From: Limnephilus marmoratus
Taxonomy: Eukaryota > Arthropoda > Insecta > Trichoptera > Limnephilidae
Direction: 5' to 3'
Length of the DNA stretch: 64,000 nucleotides
Assembly (NCBI GenBank): GCA_917880885.1
Contig: OU862908.1
Coordinates: 10,328,501-10,392,500, forward strand
In this document: one piece after another, positions 1 to 10,860 of the stretch
How positions within the stretch are numbered: the first letter of the stretch is position 1
Layout of the letters: each line of letters starts with the position of its first letter
Made by a program: the position numbers and the translations under genes
The notes under the pieces: generated by a model
What the model was told of the DNA's origin: nothing
Databases searched by the model: none
What the model saw: only the letters and a program-made list of their open reading frames with translations

Positions 1-535
1 ATACGTTGAGTGGATAGTGCACATACGTATCGCAGTATAGGCTGCATATAGTGCATAGACATATTACAGCGTAGGCCGCATACAGTGCGTAGACGTTTTG
101 CAGTATAGGCTGCATATAGTGCATAGACGTATTACAGCATAGGCTGCATATAGTGCATAGACGTATTGCAGAATAGGCTGCATATAGTGCATAGACATAT
201 TACAGCGTAGGCCGCATACAGTGCGTAGACGTTTTGCAGTATAGGCTGCATATAGTGCATAGACGTATTACAGCAAAGGCTGCATATAGTGCATAGACGT
301 ATTACAGCATAGGCTGCATATAGTGCATAGACGTATTGCAGTATAGGCTGCATGTATTACATAAACACATTGCGGTATAGGTTGCACACAGTGCATAGAC
401 GTACTGCATTATAGGGTGCATACTGAGCAAAGACGTATTGCAGTACATAGGCTGTAAACAGTGGACAGAAGTATTGCAGTGTAGGCTGCATATAGTGCAC
501 AGACCTATTGTAAAGGCTGCATACAGTGCATACAA
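1..535. repeat. 34-bp tandem minisatellite
   Basis: About fifteen head-to-tail copies of a 34-bp unit built around TGCATATAGTGCATAGACGT followed by ATTGCAGTATAGGC. The TGCATATA landmark recurs at 43, 77 (as CGCATACA) and 111, which fixes the period at 34. The left copies are nearly identical. Copies after about 350 diverge and vary in length, so the array decays to the right and is probably cut by the window start. Because 34 is not a multiple of 3, each strand can be read open across several copies, which creates spurious low-complexity ORFs. Confidence 0.92.
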
Positions 536-540
536 ACAAA

Positions 541-1334
541 ACCGTTTTCACAGTGTTTAATATTTGATATAGTTGATTATTGCACACAGAACGTTTTCCT
601 GAATGATGAAAGCAGAACGGAAGAGAAAAGCTATTTACGGTATGAAAATACCGCTTCATCCTGATCACCTGAGAGCCACCTATACGTAAAGATTTGTAAT
701 TATTTAGGCAGGTTCAGACAATTTCGAGCATATATGTTCACCAAACACAAACAACAACACTTGCAACGTTGCGTCGTTTGGGTAATATTCAACATTGTTA
801 ATAATACCTGCTTATTACAAATAAAACACTTGTTACGTGTTGAATTTTATTCTGTACACAGATTGTCGGGAGTGTATTCTTGGTTGTGCCTAAGATTATA
901 ATAATTTATACAATTAAAAAGCCAGTCCTTCTGATGGAGTACCTTTACAGTTGTCTCTGTAATTGATTTGAATGTCGCAACATCAGAAAAATTGAGCCAT
1001 GGTTAAATTTAAGTATTTGAAAATGATGTAGGGGAACCCAGTGAAAAATTCTCAAAATTTCAAGAAACGAAAATAATAAAAACTGATGTCTAAAGGTAAA
1101 GAAAACACACCCAAAGGAATGAAAACTAAACCAAAGAAACAAAAAAGAATTGTAACTGAATCTGAAGAAGATGACGCGGCTAGCTTGTATTGGCATGATG
1201 TATATTGTATACTCCGAGTCCAGTGATAAATGTGCGTAGATGGCGTGTGCTGGTCTAAGCTCACACAATATATTTTGATTAGTTTAATTTTAAACCCCGA
1301 TGATGCTTGTGTTAAGTGAAACCAATCGGTATTA
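541..1334. other. Unassigned AT-rich stretch
   Basis: No coding signature, inverted repeat or match to another repeat in this window was found. The short open frames here have AT-rich, Phe/Ser-rich compositions typical of chance ORFs. Confidence 0.5.
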
Positions 1335-1665
1335 AAAAAAAACATGCTTGCACTTCACACGCGTTAGAAGTGAAACCTTCAGAAAACTAAACTTCGAGAC
1401 AATGAGACGAATGCAGAGTATCAGAAGTACAAAAATTGTAGGTTTTTTTTTATAATATTGTCACCAAATTTAAACATTATTTTACATTTTACTCTATGAA
1501 GCACCGCACTATGAGGAGGTTGATAGGTACGAGGACTCCGATTAGTCTATCTCATTCTCTCGCAGGCTAACTCCTATAGATGCCTGTGTTTGTCTATTTT
1601 TAGTGTCGCTCATTTCCGGTCATCGAGTTTCAAATCACAACGGTGCTAAAGAAGTTTTCATATTA
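1335..1665 (+). repeat. RepU unit (GAAGTGAAACC repeat), copy 1
   Basis: Begins with the spacer ending in ACACGCG, then TTAGAAGTGAAACCTTCAG, and continues through AAGCACCGCAC, CTATCTCATTCTC and a GTTTCAAATCACAACGGTGC segment to GAAGTTTTCA. The same order of blocks recurs near 11909, 24497-25330 and (reversed) 63611. The start (AAGTGAAACC) and the reverse complement of the end (AAGTGAAACTTC in better copies) are similar, so the unit has short terminal inverted repeats. It sits directly upstream of a RepA copy, as it does again at 11909. Confidence 0.75.
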
Positions 1666-1739
1666 AAAAAAATATATATAACTGAAAAAAAGAAAATAAA
1701 ATGAAAATAAAATAAAAGTGTGATTTCCTTTGGTTTATT

Positions 1740-2167
1740 TTTTTTACATTACCTTCACGCAGGAGGCCCTGAGGAAAATAATTCCCCTCAGGGCCTACGT
1801 CATCTTTGGGGATGCTGTGTGGAGGGTCTTTCTAGGAAAGGAAGGCAAGGAAGTTCTGGGAAGAAAAGGGGTATCAGAGGTGGGTGGAATCTGGGGATCA
1901 GTGTGTCCATGGACGTATGAATCCATCCCTCCCACTGCGGTGTTAAGTGATGTTCCGAGAGAGTATGGCTGGAGAAGTTTCGGCCTGCCATGCAGCAGGT
2001 GGGCAGACGCATCAGCCGCCAAGACCCAGACATACCTAACCGCATGAACCCGGGCACCCCTGCTAAGTCACCAAACGTAGCGAACCACTTGTGGTGACCT
2101 ATGGCAGAGGTGTTCGTTATCCAATAGATGGATGGGCGGCGGTACCCATATCCGCATCTCAAATTAT
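1740..2167 (+). repeat. RepA dispersed repeat, copy 1 (near complete)
   Basis: A ~430-bp repeat starting GGAGGCCCTGAGGAAAATAA and running through CTTTGGGGATGCTGTGTGGA, CACCAAACGTAGCGAACCAC, and ending near CCAATAGATGGATGGGCGGC. Other copies in either orientation lie at 2641, 12100, 19297, 23700 and 55903. No protein family is evident. The first 60 bases contain a small internal inverted repeat (AGGCCCTGAGG with CCTCAGGGCCT). It looks like a non-autonomous element or the non-coding part of one; its class is not determined. Confidence 0.8.
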
Positions 2168-2170
2168 TAA

Positions 2171-2640
2171 ATTAAATCATTTAACAACATCTTACAATAA
2201 CAACCCAAGTATGCGGTATTGGCCTCCGCACCATCTGAAAATTCAAAAGATTACCTAAGTAAAGTTCTGCGGGTTTATCATTGAGGCAGCTTAGGTTTGG
2301 CCATCTTTTGAATAATTCAATTTGGCAATACCACATGTTCTGCCTAGTGGAGCCGTTCCAATTTTTACAAATCTTGTTATTGACGGCCCTTCGAATTCGA
2401 AAATCTTGTTTATAATCATACCCATGTCCATTTGTGCAACATTGGTTTCGTACTCATGGGTCACATAACACACTTCAGCCGCTCCCAATTATCAAGAGGG
2501 CAACAAATATGTATGCGATCAATTATTGTGACCTTAATAGTGTTTTAGGGCCCTCCCATCAAACGATCTGTCTTTTTGATGGCATTAATGTCTGCTATAA
2601 TGACATTATTATTATTGTGTGTGGGTTTTTTTAACAGTAA
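2171..2640. other. Unassigned segment between RepA copies
   Basis: A moderately GC-balanced stretch. A minus-strand frame is open at 2291-2488 (65 residues) but matches no family I recognise. It could be a decayed element of a type not otherwise seen here. No terminal repeats were found. Confidence 0.4.
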
Positions 2641-2866
2641 CTCCCCACAGGAGGCCCTGAGGAAAAAAATCTTCTCAGGGCCTATGTCACCTTTGGGGAT
2701 GCTGTGTGGAGGGTTTTTTTAGGAAGGGAAGGTAGTTCTAGGAAGGAAAAAGATATGAGGGGTGTGTAGTAAACTAGCGATCAGTGTGTCCAGGATGGAC
2801 GAATTTATGAATCCATACCTCCCACTCCAGTGCGAGGCGATGAATCGAGAGATTCCTGCTGGAGAG

Positions 2867-3505
2867 ATTTATTTTATTTATTAGCGTTATAAACAGTCTG
2901 TACAAAATTTATAAATGACAGTGATAAAAATAAGTATGTCATAGACCAATAAAATAACGACAAATAATTTAGAACCGTAATGCAAAAATACACAATACCT
3001 ATACCTGATATAAATTATTCTGATAAAGTGTATCTTCTTACTTATATCTACAAAAAGTAAATAACTGAGGTTTTTCAAGGGTTTACATTTAAATTTTGAT
3101 TGATATAAATAATATATTTCAGGGAGTGATTTTATTTGAATTCCAACTGCAAAAAGTTGGAGAGAAAATGTGGTGATACTAAAAATAAAAAAAGAGAAAT
3201 ACAGAAATCAATGAAATATTAAGTTATTAGTTAAACATGTGGCATCAATAGTGTTTTTTATGGATTCTGTGAATTTATCAAGGTTTGTATTAAACACATC
3301 GATATTTGGGCATAATCTGTTAAATGTGCTACAGCTTCTTCTTACAAATACATTTTCAAGATAATTTGTCTTGCTCTTAGGGATATAAAAGGTGTCTGGA
3401 GATCGAGTAACTCTTAATGGACATCTGAAATGAATATTTTGTAGTAAGTACGGGCTATCAATGAAGTTATGAATAATCTTATAGAGCATTAATCAAAATT
3501 AGATC
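2867..3505 (-). mobile_element. 5'-truncated LINE 3' end inserted in RepA
   Basis: Non-LTR retrotransposon remnant read on the minus strand. The 3' end lies at the left, where the plus strand shows an ATTTTATTTATTA tail, as expected for an A/T-rich 3' terminus. The coding end is the 93-residue frame at 3208-3489, whose PNIDVFNTNLDKFTESI end aligns with the C-termini of the LINEs ending near 35249 (IDIFSHTLQKY) and 19905 (IDIFTCNLSTLKKY). Endonuclease and reverse transcriptase are missing, which is normal for 5' truncation during target-primed insertion. A short AGAT is present on both sides, but no convincing long target duplication was seen. Confidence 0.75.
3208..3489 (-). pseudogene. C-terminal fragment of LINE ORF2
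   Basis: A 93-residue frame containing only the region downstream of the reverse transcriptase domain. It keeps the pattern of a basic segment, a CS-x-FN-x-LCPNIDVFNTN block and a terminal helix-like stretch, shared with two other LINE copies in this window. There are no catalytic motifs, so no activity is expected. Confidence 0.7.
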
Positions 3506-3735
3506 AAAAGATCTCCCTCAACCAGTCTATCCCGATCCGGCCCACCACGCAGTAGATAAGCAGACGTATCCATTGCCAACAAGTTAACAGACCACACCCC
3601 GTGAACCCGGGCACCCCTGGTCGGTCACCAAACGTAGCGAACCACTTGGGGTGACCTACGGTAGGGCTGTTGGCTATCCAATAAATGGTTCTCGGGTGGC
3701 GGTATCCATACCCGTCTCGCAAATTGAATCCACGA

Positions 3736-4214
3736 AGCAATAAGTTAAGTTATGAAGATATTATGTTGCTTTATCAGTATGAAACGCGGGCGCAAACCAA
3801 TTAGATACCTAATTTTCACTTATTTGCCACTATTTCAAAATGAAGTTGTGTGCAATGAGTACAATTTTTATCTCACAAGTCACACTTTTCAACTTACACG
3901 GAACGTGTAAATTAACTCTAAAAAATTGATTAATTGTTCAATATTAATAACAACCACCTTTGTTTTTTTTTCCAAATGTTTTTAGTTATAAAATTGCTAT
4001 GACTCTCGTTTCTATGGACAGCCTCCCCCAGCCCCCCAGATCCCCGCTAGCCATTACAGGTTCAGATCCGATAATATAATATTAATACGGTCCTGGGATC
4101 AATCTTCAAAAGCAGGTATACACGTTTGCGGCAAAGGGAGCAATTTGCAATTTTAAATACAGGCGTAAAACTCAGCGATCCTAAGATAACATTTAATAAT
4201 ATAAATAAAATAAA
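3736..4214 (+). other. Probable 5' leader of the LINE at 4215
   Basis: No coding content. The last ~200 bases, with GGTTCAGATCCGATAATATA and an ACTCAGCGATCC segment, precede the LINE start codon and may be its 5' UTR. The exact element boundary cannot be set without a second full copy. Confidence 0.4.
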
Positions 4215-6572
4215 ATGGGTTTAAACGCATATATGGAAGTAGATAACATAGGAGAGCCAAACAATGAATTTATCATAGAAGAAATTGATGAACTCAAAGA
4301 ATTTAATTGGAGTAACAAAATTAACATTATACATCAAAATATCCGTACAATGGAAAATCTTGATGACTTTCTTTTATTTTTAGATAGCATTAAGTCGACT
4401 GCGAGATTTCATATAATAATCCTTACAGAATGCAGACTGAATGACTCATATCTCGCAAAACAAATTACAGGATATCATGAATATCATACAATAAAACAAT
4501 TAAATCAAAACAGTGGAGTCGTAACGTACATTCGCGATGACATCCACTCTCGAGTTCAAGAAATTTGTATCAGTCAATCAAATTGTCTGAAAATAGTAAT
4601 TAATGGATATCTATGTATTTTAGCCATTTACAGATCACCATCATTCCACGACATACATCCATTTCTGGATAATCTCATATCTGAACTCAAACAATGTAGT
4701 GATTTTAAACAACAAATAGTGATAGGAGATATAAATATTAACACATTTGGAATTATACACCGACAATGTCACGATTACATGTGCGCCATGGCAGAAAACA
4801 ACGTCGCAATAAATATTACACTTCCTACCAGGGTTCAAAATAATAGCATGTCATGTTTAGATCACATAAATACCAGAAATATTATGGCTTCCAATTCATT
4901 TGTTATACACAATACAATAACTGATCACTATACAACAGCAATAAGCATTCCAAACATATCTCTCAAAAAGCAAGTAAAATATAATCAGTTTACATCAACC
5001 ATCTGCTATGAGGGATTAATTAGGGATCTAAATGATGAAACATGGACAGATGTATGTGGAGTGACTGATGTTAACAACGCACTCAACTTATTTATTAACA
5101 AAATCAACATGCATATAACACAAAATTCAAAAGAGAAACTCATTGCACATAAAAAAATACAACTTACTCCTTGGATTAGCAGTGGTATTGTAAAAGCTAT
5201 ACACAAAAGAAATCATTTACACAAAGTGGCGACCAAAGACCCACAAAACACTCTTAAACAAGAGAATTACCGTAGGTATCGTAACATTTGTAAAGATGAT
5301 AAGCGTAAGGCAAAAGAACGGTACTATAAGCATCAACTCGACCAAGATCCATCTAGTAAAAACATGTGGAACATCGTTAAACAAATTACCAATACTAAAC
5401 ATAAAATTGACCCTAATATTACCGAACTCCTAATTGGAAACACAGCCACCACTGATTCGGAAATAATTGCTTGCCACACTAACCAATACTTTACAACAGT
5501 TGGGTCTAACCTTGCGGAAAACATCTTAAGTATCACCAATGAAACTGAAGATTCACTGGCATCTGTAATAGAAACAAAACACAATTCTTTTTCATTTCAA
5601 TTCTCACCTACGACAAAAGAAGAGGTTTTAAAAATTATTGACAATCTTAACAATACACATTCGAAAGGTCCCGACGGTCTTAACACACATATACTAAAAA
5701 TTATTAAACACAATATTGCATCACCTTTATCGAACATTTTTAATAAAAGTTTTACTTCAGGGGTTTTCCCCGACCATCTTAAAAAGTCTTTAGTAGTACC
5801 AATCTACAAAAATGGACTCAAAAACCAAGTGGGTAATTATAGGCCAATATCCCTGTTGAGTGCTATCTCAAAAATTATAGAAAAAATTTTTAAAAACAGA
5901 TTAAGTAACTGTGTAGAGAGCCGAAAACTTTTAAGCAGAAATCAGTTCGGCTTTCGGCCGGGGAGGGGAACGGACGACGCGATAGCGCAACTTACAGAAC
6001 ATATTTCTGGAAATATAGATCGCGGAAAGAAAAACATTGCACTGTTCTTAGACTTAGCCAAGGCTTTTGATACAATTTCTCATAAATTACTCCTCAAAAG
6101 ATTAAAAAATATTGGCATTGTAGGTATGCCCTACGAATGGTTAAAGAGTTACTTAACGGGTAGAAGCCAGCAACTCAAAATGGGCAAAACAGTGAGTAAA
6201 TCACTAGAGACTAACTTTGGGGTACCGCAGGGAAGCACATTGGGACCTCTTCTATTTATAATCTACATAAATGAGTTATGCGAGCTAAAAGTAGGCGGAA
6301 AAATTATTACATTCGCTGACGATACGGTAGCTATATTTGAAGGAGACGACTGGACTCAAACACATAAACATGCTGAAAGTGGAATCAAAGCAATAAAACA
6401 ATGGCTTGACAAAAATCTACTTACATTAAATATAGCAAAAACTAAATACATAAGATTCAGCTCAACTATAAAAGGACAACCTAGTACATCACACACAATA
6501 AAACACATAAGAGTAACTGTAATTCCGATAATACTGATTCTATCTGCAATTGTGAAGTTTTGGAAAGTGTGA
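4215..6572 (+). CDS. LINE endonuclease/reverse transcriptase, frameshifted
   Basis: Non-LTR retrotransposon ORF2: it nicks target DNA and copies its RNA at the nick. The 785 residues begin with an exonuclease-endonuclease-phosphatase (APE-like) endonuclease: HQNIRT (40-45), the catalytic Glu in LTECRLND (70-77), GDININ (171-176), LDHI (215-218) and TDHY (236-239). The reverse transcriptase follows: VVPIYKNG (527-534), NYRPISLLS (541-549), QFGFRPGRGTDDA (577-589), FLDLAKAFD (611-619), GVPQGSTLGPLLF (669-681) and the catalytic FADD (700-703). The frame runs off into a stop after about residue 755. The proper continuation lies in the frame at 6560-7195. One missing base between about 6485 and 6508 explains the break. 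The architecture suits the Jockey/CR1 group; finer placement is not possible by eye. Confidence 0.88.
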   Translation: MGLNAYMEVDNIGEPNNEFIIEEIDELKEFNWSNKINIIHQNIRTMENLDDFLLFLDSIKSTARFHIIILTECRLNDSYLAKQITGYHEYHTIKQLNQNSGVVTYIRDDIHSRVQEICISQSNCLKIVINGYLCILAIYRSPSFHDIHPFLDNLISELKQCSDFKQQIVIGDININTFGIIHRQCHDYMCAMAENNVAINITLPTRVQNNSMSCLDHINTRNIMASNSFVIHNTITDHYTTAISIPNISLKKQVKYNQFTSTICYEGLIRDLNDETWTDVCGVTDVNNALNLFINKINMHITQNSKEKLIAHKKIQLTPWISSGIVKAIHKRNHLHKVATKDPQNTLKQENYRRYRNICKDDKRKAKERYYKHQLDQDPSSKNMWNIVKQITNTKHKIDPNITELLIGNTATTDSEIIACHTNQYFTTVGSNLAENILSITNETEDSLASVIETKHNSFSFQFSPTTKEEVLKIIDNLNNTHSKGPDGLNTHILKIIKHNIASPLSNIFNKSFTSGVFPDHLKKSLVVPIYKNGLKNQVGNYRPISLLSAISKIIEKIFKNRLSNCVESRKLLSRNQFGFRPGRGTDDAIAQLTEHISGNIDRGKKNIALFLDLAKAFDTISHKLLLKRLKNIGIVGMPYEWLKSYLTGRSQQLKMGKTVSKSLETNFGVPQGSTLGPLLFIIYINELCELKVGGKIITFADDTVAIFEGDDWTQTHKHAESGIKAIKQWLDKNLLTLNIAKTKYIRFSSTIKGQPSTSHTIKHIRVTVIPIILILSAIVKFWKV

Positions 6573-7195
6573 AAAACATCAAATATCTAGGCGTTATTAT
6601 AGAAAATCACCTTAAGTGGAAATATCACATCGACAACCTCACAATAAGGGTGAGAAAATTGATTCACATATTCTTTGTATTACGAAATATAATCAAACAG
6701 CAAGACCTAAGAAAAATATATTTCGGATTATGCAACCCCATCTTAACGTATGGTTGTATTGGTTGGGGAGCGTCAGGTAGAACAATTTTAGATCCTCTAG
6801 TGAAGGCCCAGAAATCCATAATTAGAGTCATTATGCGCAAACCCTATAGGTTTTCTAGCGATCAGCTCTACAAAAAATTTAATGTACTTGATGTTCGCCA
6901 AAACTACATAAAAAAGGTTATTATCCACGTACACAAAAATCTAGAAAAACTTAATAAAATTGATCATAAATACATCACAAGAAGTCACACCAGAAAGGAT
7001 CTAGTGGTCCCAGGGAGCAATACGTCGAAGTTCCAAATGACACATACATATCTGGGACCGAAATTATACAATAAAATCCCCCCAGAATTAAACATTAAAA
7101 CATGCAAAATGACATCTATCGGTTCAATAATAAATAAATGGTTGATTGGCTTAGGTAGGGTTGAGTCTGAAAAATTATTAAATAATGTCACTTAA
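6509..7195 (+). pseudogene. C-terminal part of the same LINE ORF2
   Basis: Continuation of the upstream ORF2 in the -1 frame. Reading upstream of 6560 in this frame gives a Cys-rich SNCNSDNTDSICNC stretch before SVKNIKYLGV, typical of the region after the RT thumb in this LINE group. Further on come LTYGCIGWGASG, QKSIIRVIMRKP and SSDQLYKKFNVLD blocks. The 43827 fragment has the matching STLQYAIISWGSAY and PTDQLFKEFQV. The frame ends normally at 7195. With the single-base loss, this copy would not make a full-length protein. Confidence 0.85.
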
Positions 7196-7521
7196 AACTT
7201 AAACTTTTACATGGTTAACTATTAAATGGCACAACCAGTAAAATCTCAGTATACTTATAGGTATTTAATCTAAAAAAAAAAAACACTTTGTTTTTTTTTT
7301 GGTACAGAATATATTTTTGGCATTTTTCACCAGCATTTGGTTCCTTAGAACGGGCAATCTGCCTAGCTAGGAACTAATATAGACAAACAAGACATAATAA
7401 CACTTGTATACATTTTAATATTTACAGTTATTTTGAAATATTATTATTATGTTATATTTGCTGTATAAATGTATCTTATGTAATAAATAAATAAAAATAA
7501 ATAAAAATAAAAAATAAAATA
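7196..7521 (+). mobile_element. LINE 3' UTR and A/T-rich tail
   Basis: Non-coding tail following the ORF2 stop, ending in a simple repeat of TAAATAAATAAAAATAAA type at 7480-7521. A similar AATAAATAAATAAA tail ends the LINE near 35473. Short tandem tails of this kind mark non-LTR 3' ends. Confidence 0.7.
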
Positions 7522-8864
7522 AAGGGTCGAAATAATGCATAAGGCGACTTATGACCGACAGTATATTCACTATGCCTTTTTACAAATGCGCAAGTAATTG
7601 CTTGGCGCCTGGAACAATTCCTATAAATTACAGCTCGAGTTTCGACACGCAAATAATAATAATATCATTATAGGAAACTGGTTAAAAGGACTTGTGCTTT
7701 GATGGGAATGAATATTGATTTCATACACTATATTTTCCCCTCTTGACTGCTTAATTGAATTATTTATTTTCACGTTGGAAGCGCGTAGATGGGTTTCGCG
7801 GGCGACATGATATATTTGGTGTCGCTCTAAACATTATTGAAAATGAAATAATAAATACAAAAACAAAAACAAAAACCTTGGTTTTGTCACGAAAGAGTAA
7901 TAAAATATTCACCGCTGACCATTTGAAGTTGATTGCACGAGCCTAACGAAATTTACAAAATAGTTGAGATTCAAAATACGGCGCACCTAAACATACGGAA
8001 AAGTTGTGACACAATGCGGTTCTGATAGATTAATAGATTGCGAAAGAAAAGTTGGGTTTGAGTAAATGTTGTCCGGGTGTCCAGGTTTGTAGATTACCTA
8101 CAGGTGGCAAGTCCGTGGGTTATTGGTTCTAGTCTCTAGTATATCCACTGTGCGAGCTTGTGTACGGTGTATAGGTGCAGCTCCCAGTCTCACCCCTCTC
8201 TCTGCCTACTGCGCCGTGGATGTCAACACGGATACCTCCAAAATGGTGCCACTGCGAGATTTGCATCACATGGACCAGTTCTCCGATGGTACAATCGACG
8301 GTGACCAGTCTGTGCGTAAAACTTCTAAATTTCATATTTCCTATCAAGAATTTTTAATGTTGCTGACAAGTTACGGCTAGGGCGATAACCTGCAACCAGT
8401 GTTACTATGAACCGCTTTTCACAATGAAAATATTGTTTAAGTGTTTCTTAAATTGTGTTTCATACTACCGATAAAAAATATATTCAACTCACTGTGATTC
8501 CGTGTTTCCCCCGAACTTAAAAATCGAAATTTCGAAAAAGAATTTCCCATCCATTTCCCAATTCTTTGCTAATTTTATTTAAGTATTCTTAATTGTGTGT
8601 AAGTTTCTTGGTAAACGTTGCCGTTTTCGCTCTTGTATCTGCCAAAACAACTAAGTGGATACTTACTTAGTAGTGTTGTAGCAATTTTTAAAAACATAAC
8701 GCGTTAAATTCTGATATCTTCTCTACGGAACTTGAATAGAACTTTCAGAGAACCTGAAAATTAATTTAAAATATTTGATGAATTGTTCAAATTTTTTGAA
8801 AAAACCCATTCTAATTTCTTTTAAATTCCTTTGATGATGTGTAGGCTACCATTTGGGATGTGTA
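7522..8864. other. Unassigned region
   Basis: No coding family recognised. A more GC-rich patch at 8080-8380 has an 85-residue plus-strand frame (8123-8380) with an overlapping antisense frame and no known domain; both are most likely chance. No terminal repeats were found. Confidence 0.4.
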
Positions 8865-8868
8865 TTAA

Positions 8869-9432
8869 GGTGGGTCACGACTGTATGGGAAAAAATCTTG
8901 TTTTGATTTGTCTAATAGTGATAAAAGGGTGTTAAATGAAGATATAAAATTACGTAATTTTTTTAATAATATTTGGATATCATCTTCTTCCTCCGGATTG
9001 ACTTTGAAATTTCACAAAATTGAGAAAAACCCACCCTTGTCAAATCTTAAAAAAATGTTAGATAAACCATTGAAAATTAACCATTTTTCAATAAAACACG
9101 AATTAGAGGGGATATTTTGATTTATTTATTTAAAAAATATATGAACGTAATTCAAATTATCTCAAGGCAGAATTTTGGGACTTTTTGTAAATGATTTCGT
9201 AAATATGTACTACATTTGCTATAGAAGATAACAAAAAATACGGTTTAAAAGATTCATAGTAACTTTTATATACCTATACGAGACATGAAAATTTTCAAAA
9301 CTTTGAAGTGAATCCGGAGGAAGAATATCGTATCAGAAATTTGAAAAATTTTAAACACGTCGTTTTGAACCCATTTGGCACTCTTTTATCGCTCTTAAAA
9401 TTTAAAAATCACATTTTTTTAAATGACCCACC
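8869..9432. mobile_element. Foldback MITE flanked by TTAA
   Basis: Terminal inverted repeats start GGTGGGTCA (8869) and end TGACCCACC (9432), with TTAA immediately outside on both sides (8865-8868 and 9433-9436). The arms continue inward as imperfect inverted repeats: GTGATAAAAGGGTG on the left matches the complement of CACTCTTTTATCGC on the right, and CTTCTTCCTCCGGATT (about 8985) matches AATCCGGAGGAAG (about 9312). Length is 564 bp. The TTAA target fits piggyBac-type transposition. The small frame at 8908-9120 is a by-product. Confidence 0.85.
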
Positions 9433-9436
9433 TTAA

Positions 9437-10655
9437 TGTGTATCAAGGCAACGTTGTTAATTCCGTTAAAGAACTTTTAAAACGTTCACTTGTGTTTCAT
9501 CTCGTTTTGGAGTGGTTTGAAGATTGTATATTGATTTTACAAAAATATACATGTATTTTATTTATTTATTTATTATTTGTATGTTTTTTCATGAAATGAC
9601 CTTTAAAAACGCTTACAATTAAGATTTTTAAATTTATTTTTTATTATTATTATTTTTTTATTTTACAAATTAGTTTGAGAAGGTAATTTTTTTTTAAATT
9701 TTTACCAGTTTTTTTCATAAAGGTAACGAGCAGTATTAGTAACGAGGTCTTCGTCAGCTTTGATCGATCGAAGTTTTAAGAAATAAATAACAATGATCAA
9801 ATACTAAAAGCATAAATTAAAATTCCACACATCTCTACGGGACAATTTTTCAACCGAATGATTTTAATGCCAAGAAATGAACCTCATCGTCTCAACCAGG
9901 TGATGGTTTTAGGCCGCTATACATGTAGGTACTATTTTTTCTTTTGCTTCTCAGCTTTTGATTAGCATTACATGAATCAGTGTAAAAAAAGTTATTGTGA
10001 ACATGGTCTTTTTATCTCTTTGCGATTGTATCACAGCAGGAAATTATTCCAACTTTAATCCGCCTTTTTAATACAGTTTATATTTTTCCAATATTCAGAG
10101 TGTAATATTAATCGTGTAATATTTACTGTGGTAATAAAATATATTTTTAAACAAATCACATAAGGTGTGTAATAAAACATTAGTTATCATAAGGATAACA
10201 CTAGTTAAAATAAAATAACGCACGCAAATTAATATATAGCGTTGTTTAAATATAATTTTGAATGTGACTTGTAAAACAATTTGCATACCAAAAAAATATT
10301 CAATTTTCCTGAAATAAAGTAAACTGTAAATTAAATAAGTAAATACATATGCTAATTATATTCTAATAACTGCAAAGTGAATGTCTTCATTGTAATTGTT
10401 ATTGAAAGTGCAGATTTCAATAAATTGTTTTCCCAACAGGTTTTTTTCTGTCAATCAATCACTTAGTCCTCTTCATGATTGCACCGTACGACCTTCTCAG
10501 TAGCCTTGCAATTGTCACTTATTTGTGAAGTTCGATGGTGTCTCTGGTTTAACGACCCTGCTTGCAAACGGTGAAATTCATGCAAAATGGGAGATCATAG
10601 TTATAAGTCGTCAAAAAATCTGAAATGTAACGCTGGCACCCTAATCTACGAGTAC
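9437..10655. other. Unassigned AT-rich region
   Basis: Very AT-rich, with an ATTTATTTATTTATTATTT run at about 9556-9575 that could be the 3' tail of a minus-strand LINE. No recognisable coding remnant follows it. Other frames here are short and non-specific. Confidence 0.4.
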
Positions 10656-10860
10656 ATAAATATATAAAAAAATATGCTTGCTTGAACGCATGTATGTTTT
10701 TTATGTTTTGCTAAACCATTCATCCGGTAGGGATGAAACTTTGGGGATTTGATGTGGGCATGCCCGCGATGGCTTCTGTGTACAATAGTGAGCTCTGGCG
10801 TAATGAAATTATGCGTTGCTAACAGAAGCGGCTCTAGGGGTCCAGAAGTGGAAGGTCATT
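10656..10860 (+). mobile_element. HelA Helitron-like fragment
   Basis: Contains CCATTCATCCGGTAGGGATG, then AAACTTTGGGGATTTGATGT and a CATGCCCGCGATGG block. The same blocks recur at 11440 (ATTCATCCGATTGCGATGAA) and, reversed, at 43000-43140. This is an internal piece of a non-autonomous Helitron-like family; no terminus is present. Confidence 0.6.

Larger units (their letters stand above)
2641..3735 (+). repeat. RepA copy 2, split by a LINE fragment
   Basis: The left part (2641-2866) carries AGGCCCTGAGG and GGGGATGCTGTGTGGAGGG. The right part (3506-3735) resumes at CTCCCTCAACCAGTC and carries CACCAAACGTAGCGAACCAC and CCAATAAATGG. Comparison with the copy at 12470-12690, where GCTGGAAAGG is followed almost at once by CTCCCTCAACCAGTC, shows that 2867-3505 is an insertion. 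Confidence 0.8.

Noticed and set aside
132..535. Overlapping minus-strand ORFs of 73-77 residues
   Set aside because: They are translations of the 34-bp minisatellite and show its periodicity; not genes.
1720..2162. Several 66-120-residue frames on both strands
   Set aside because: They lie wholly within the RepA repeat and are not conserved as frames in the other RepA copies.
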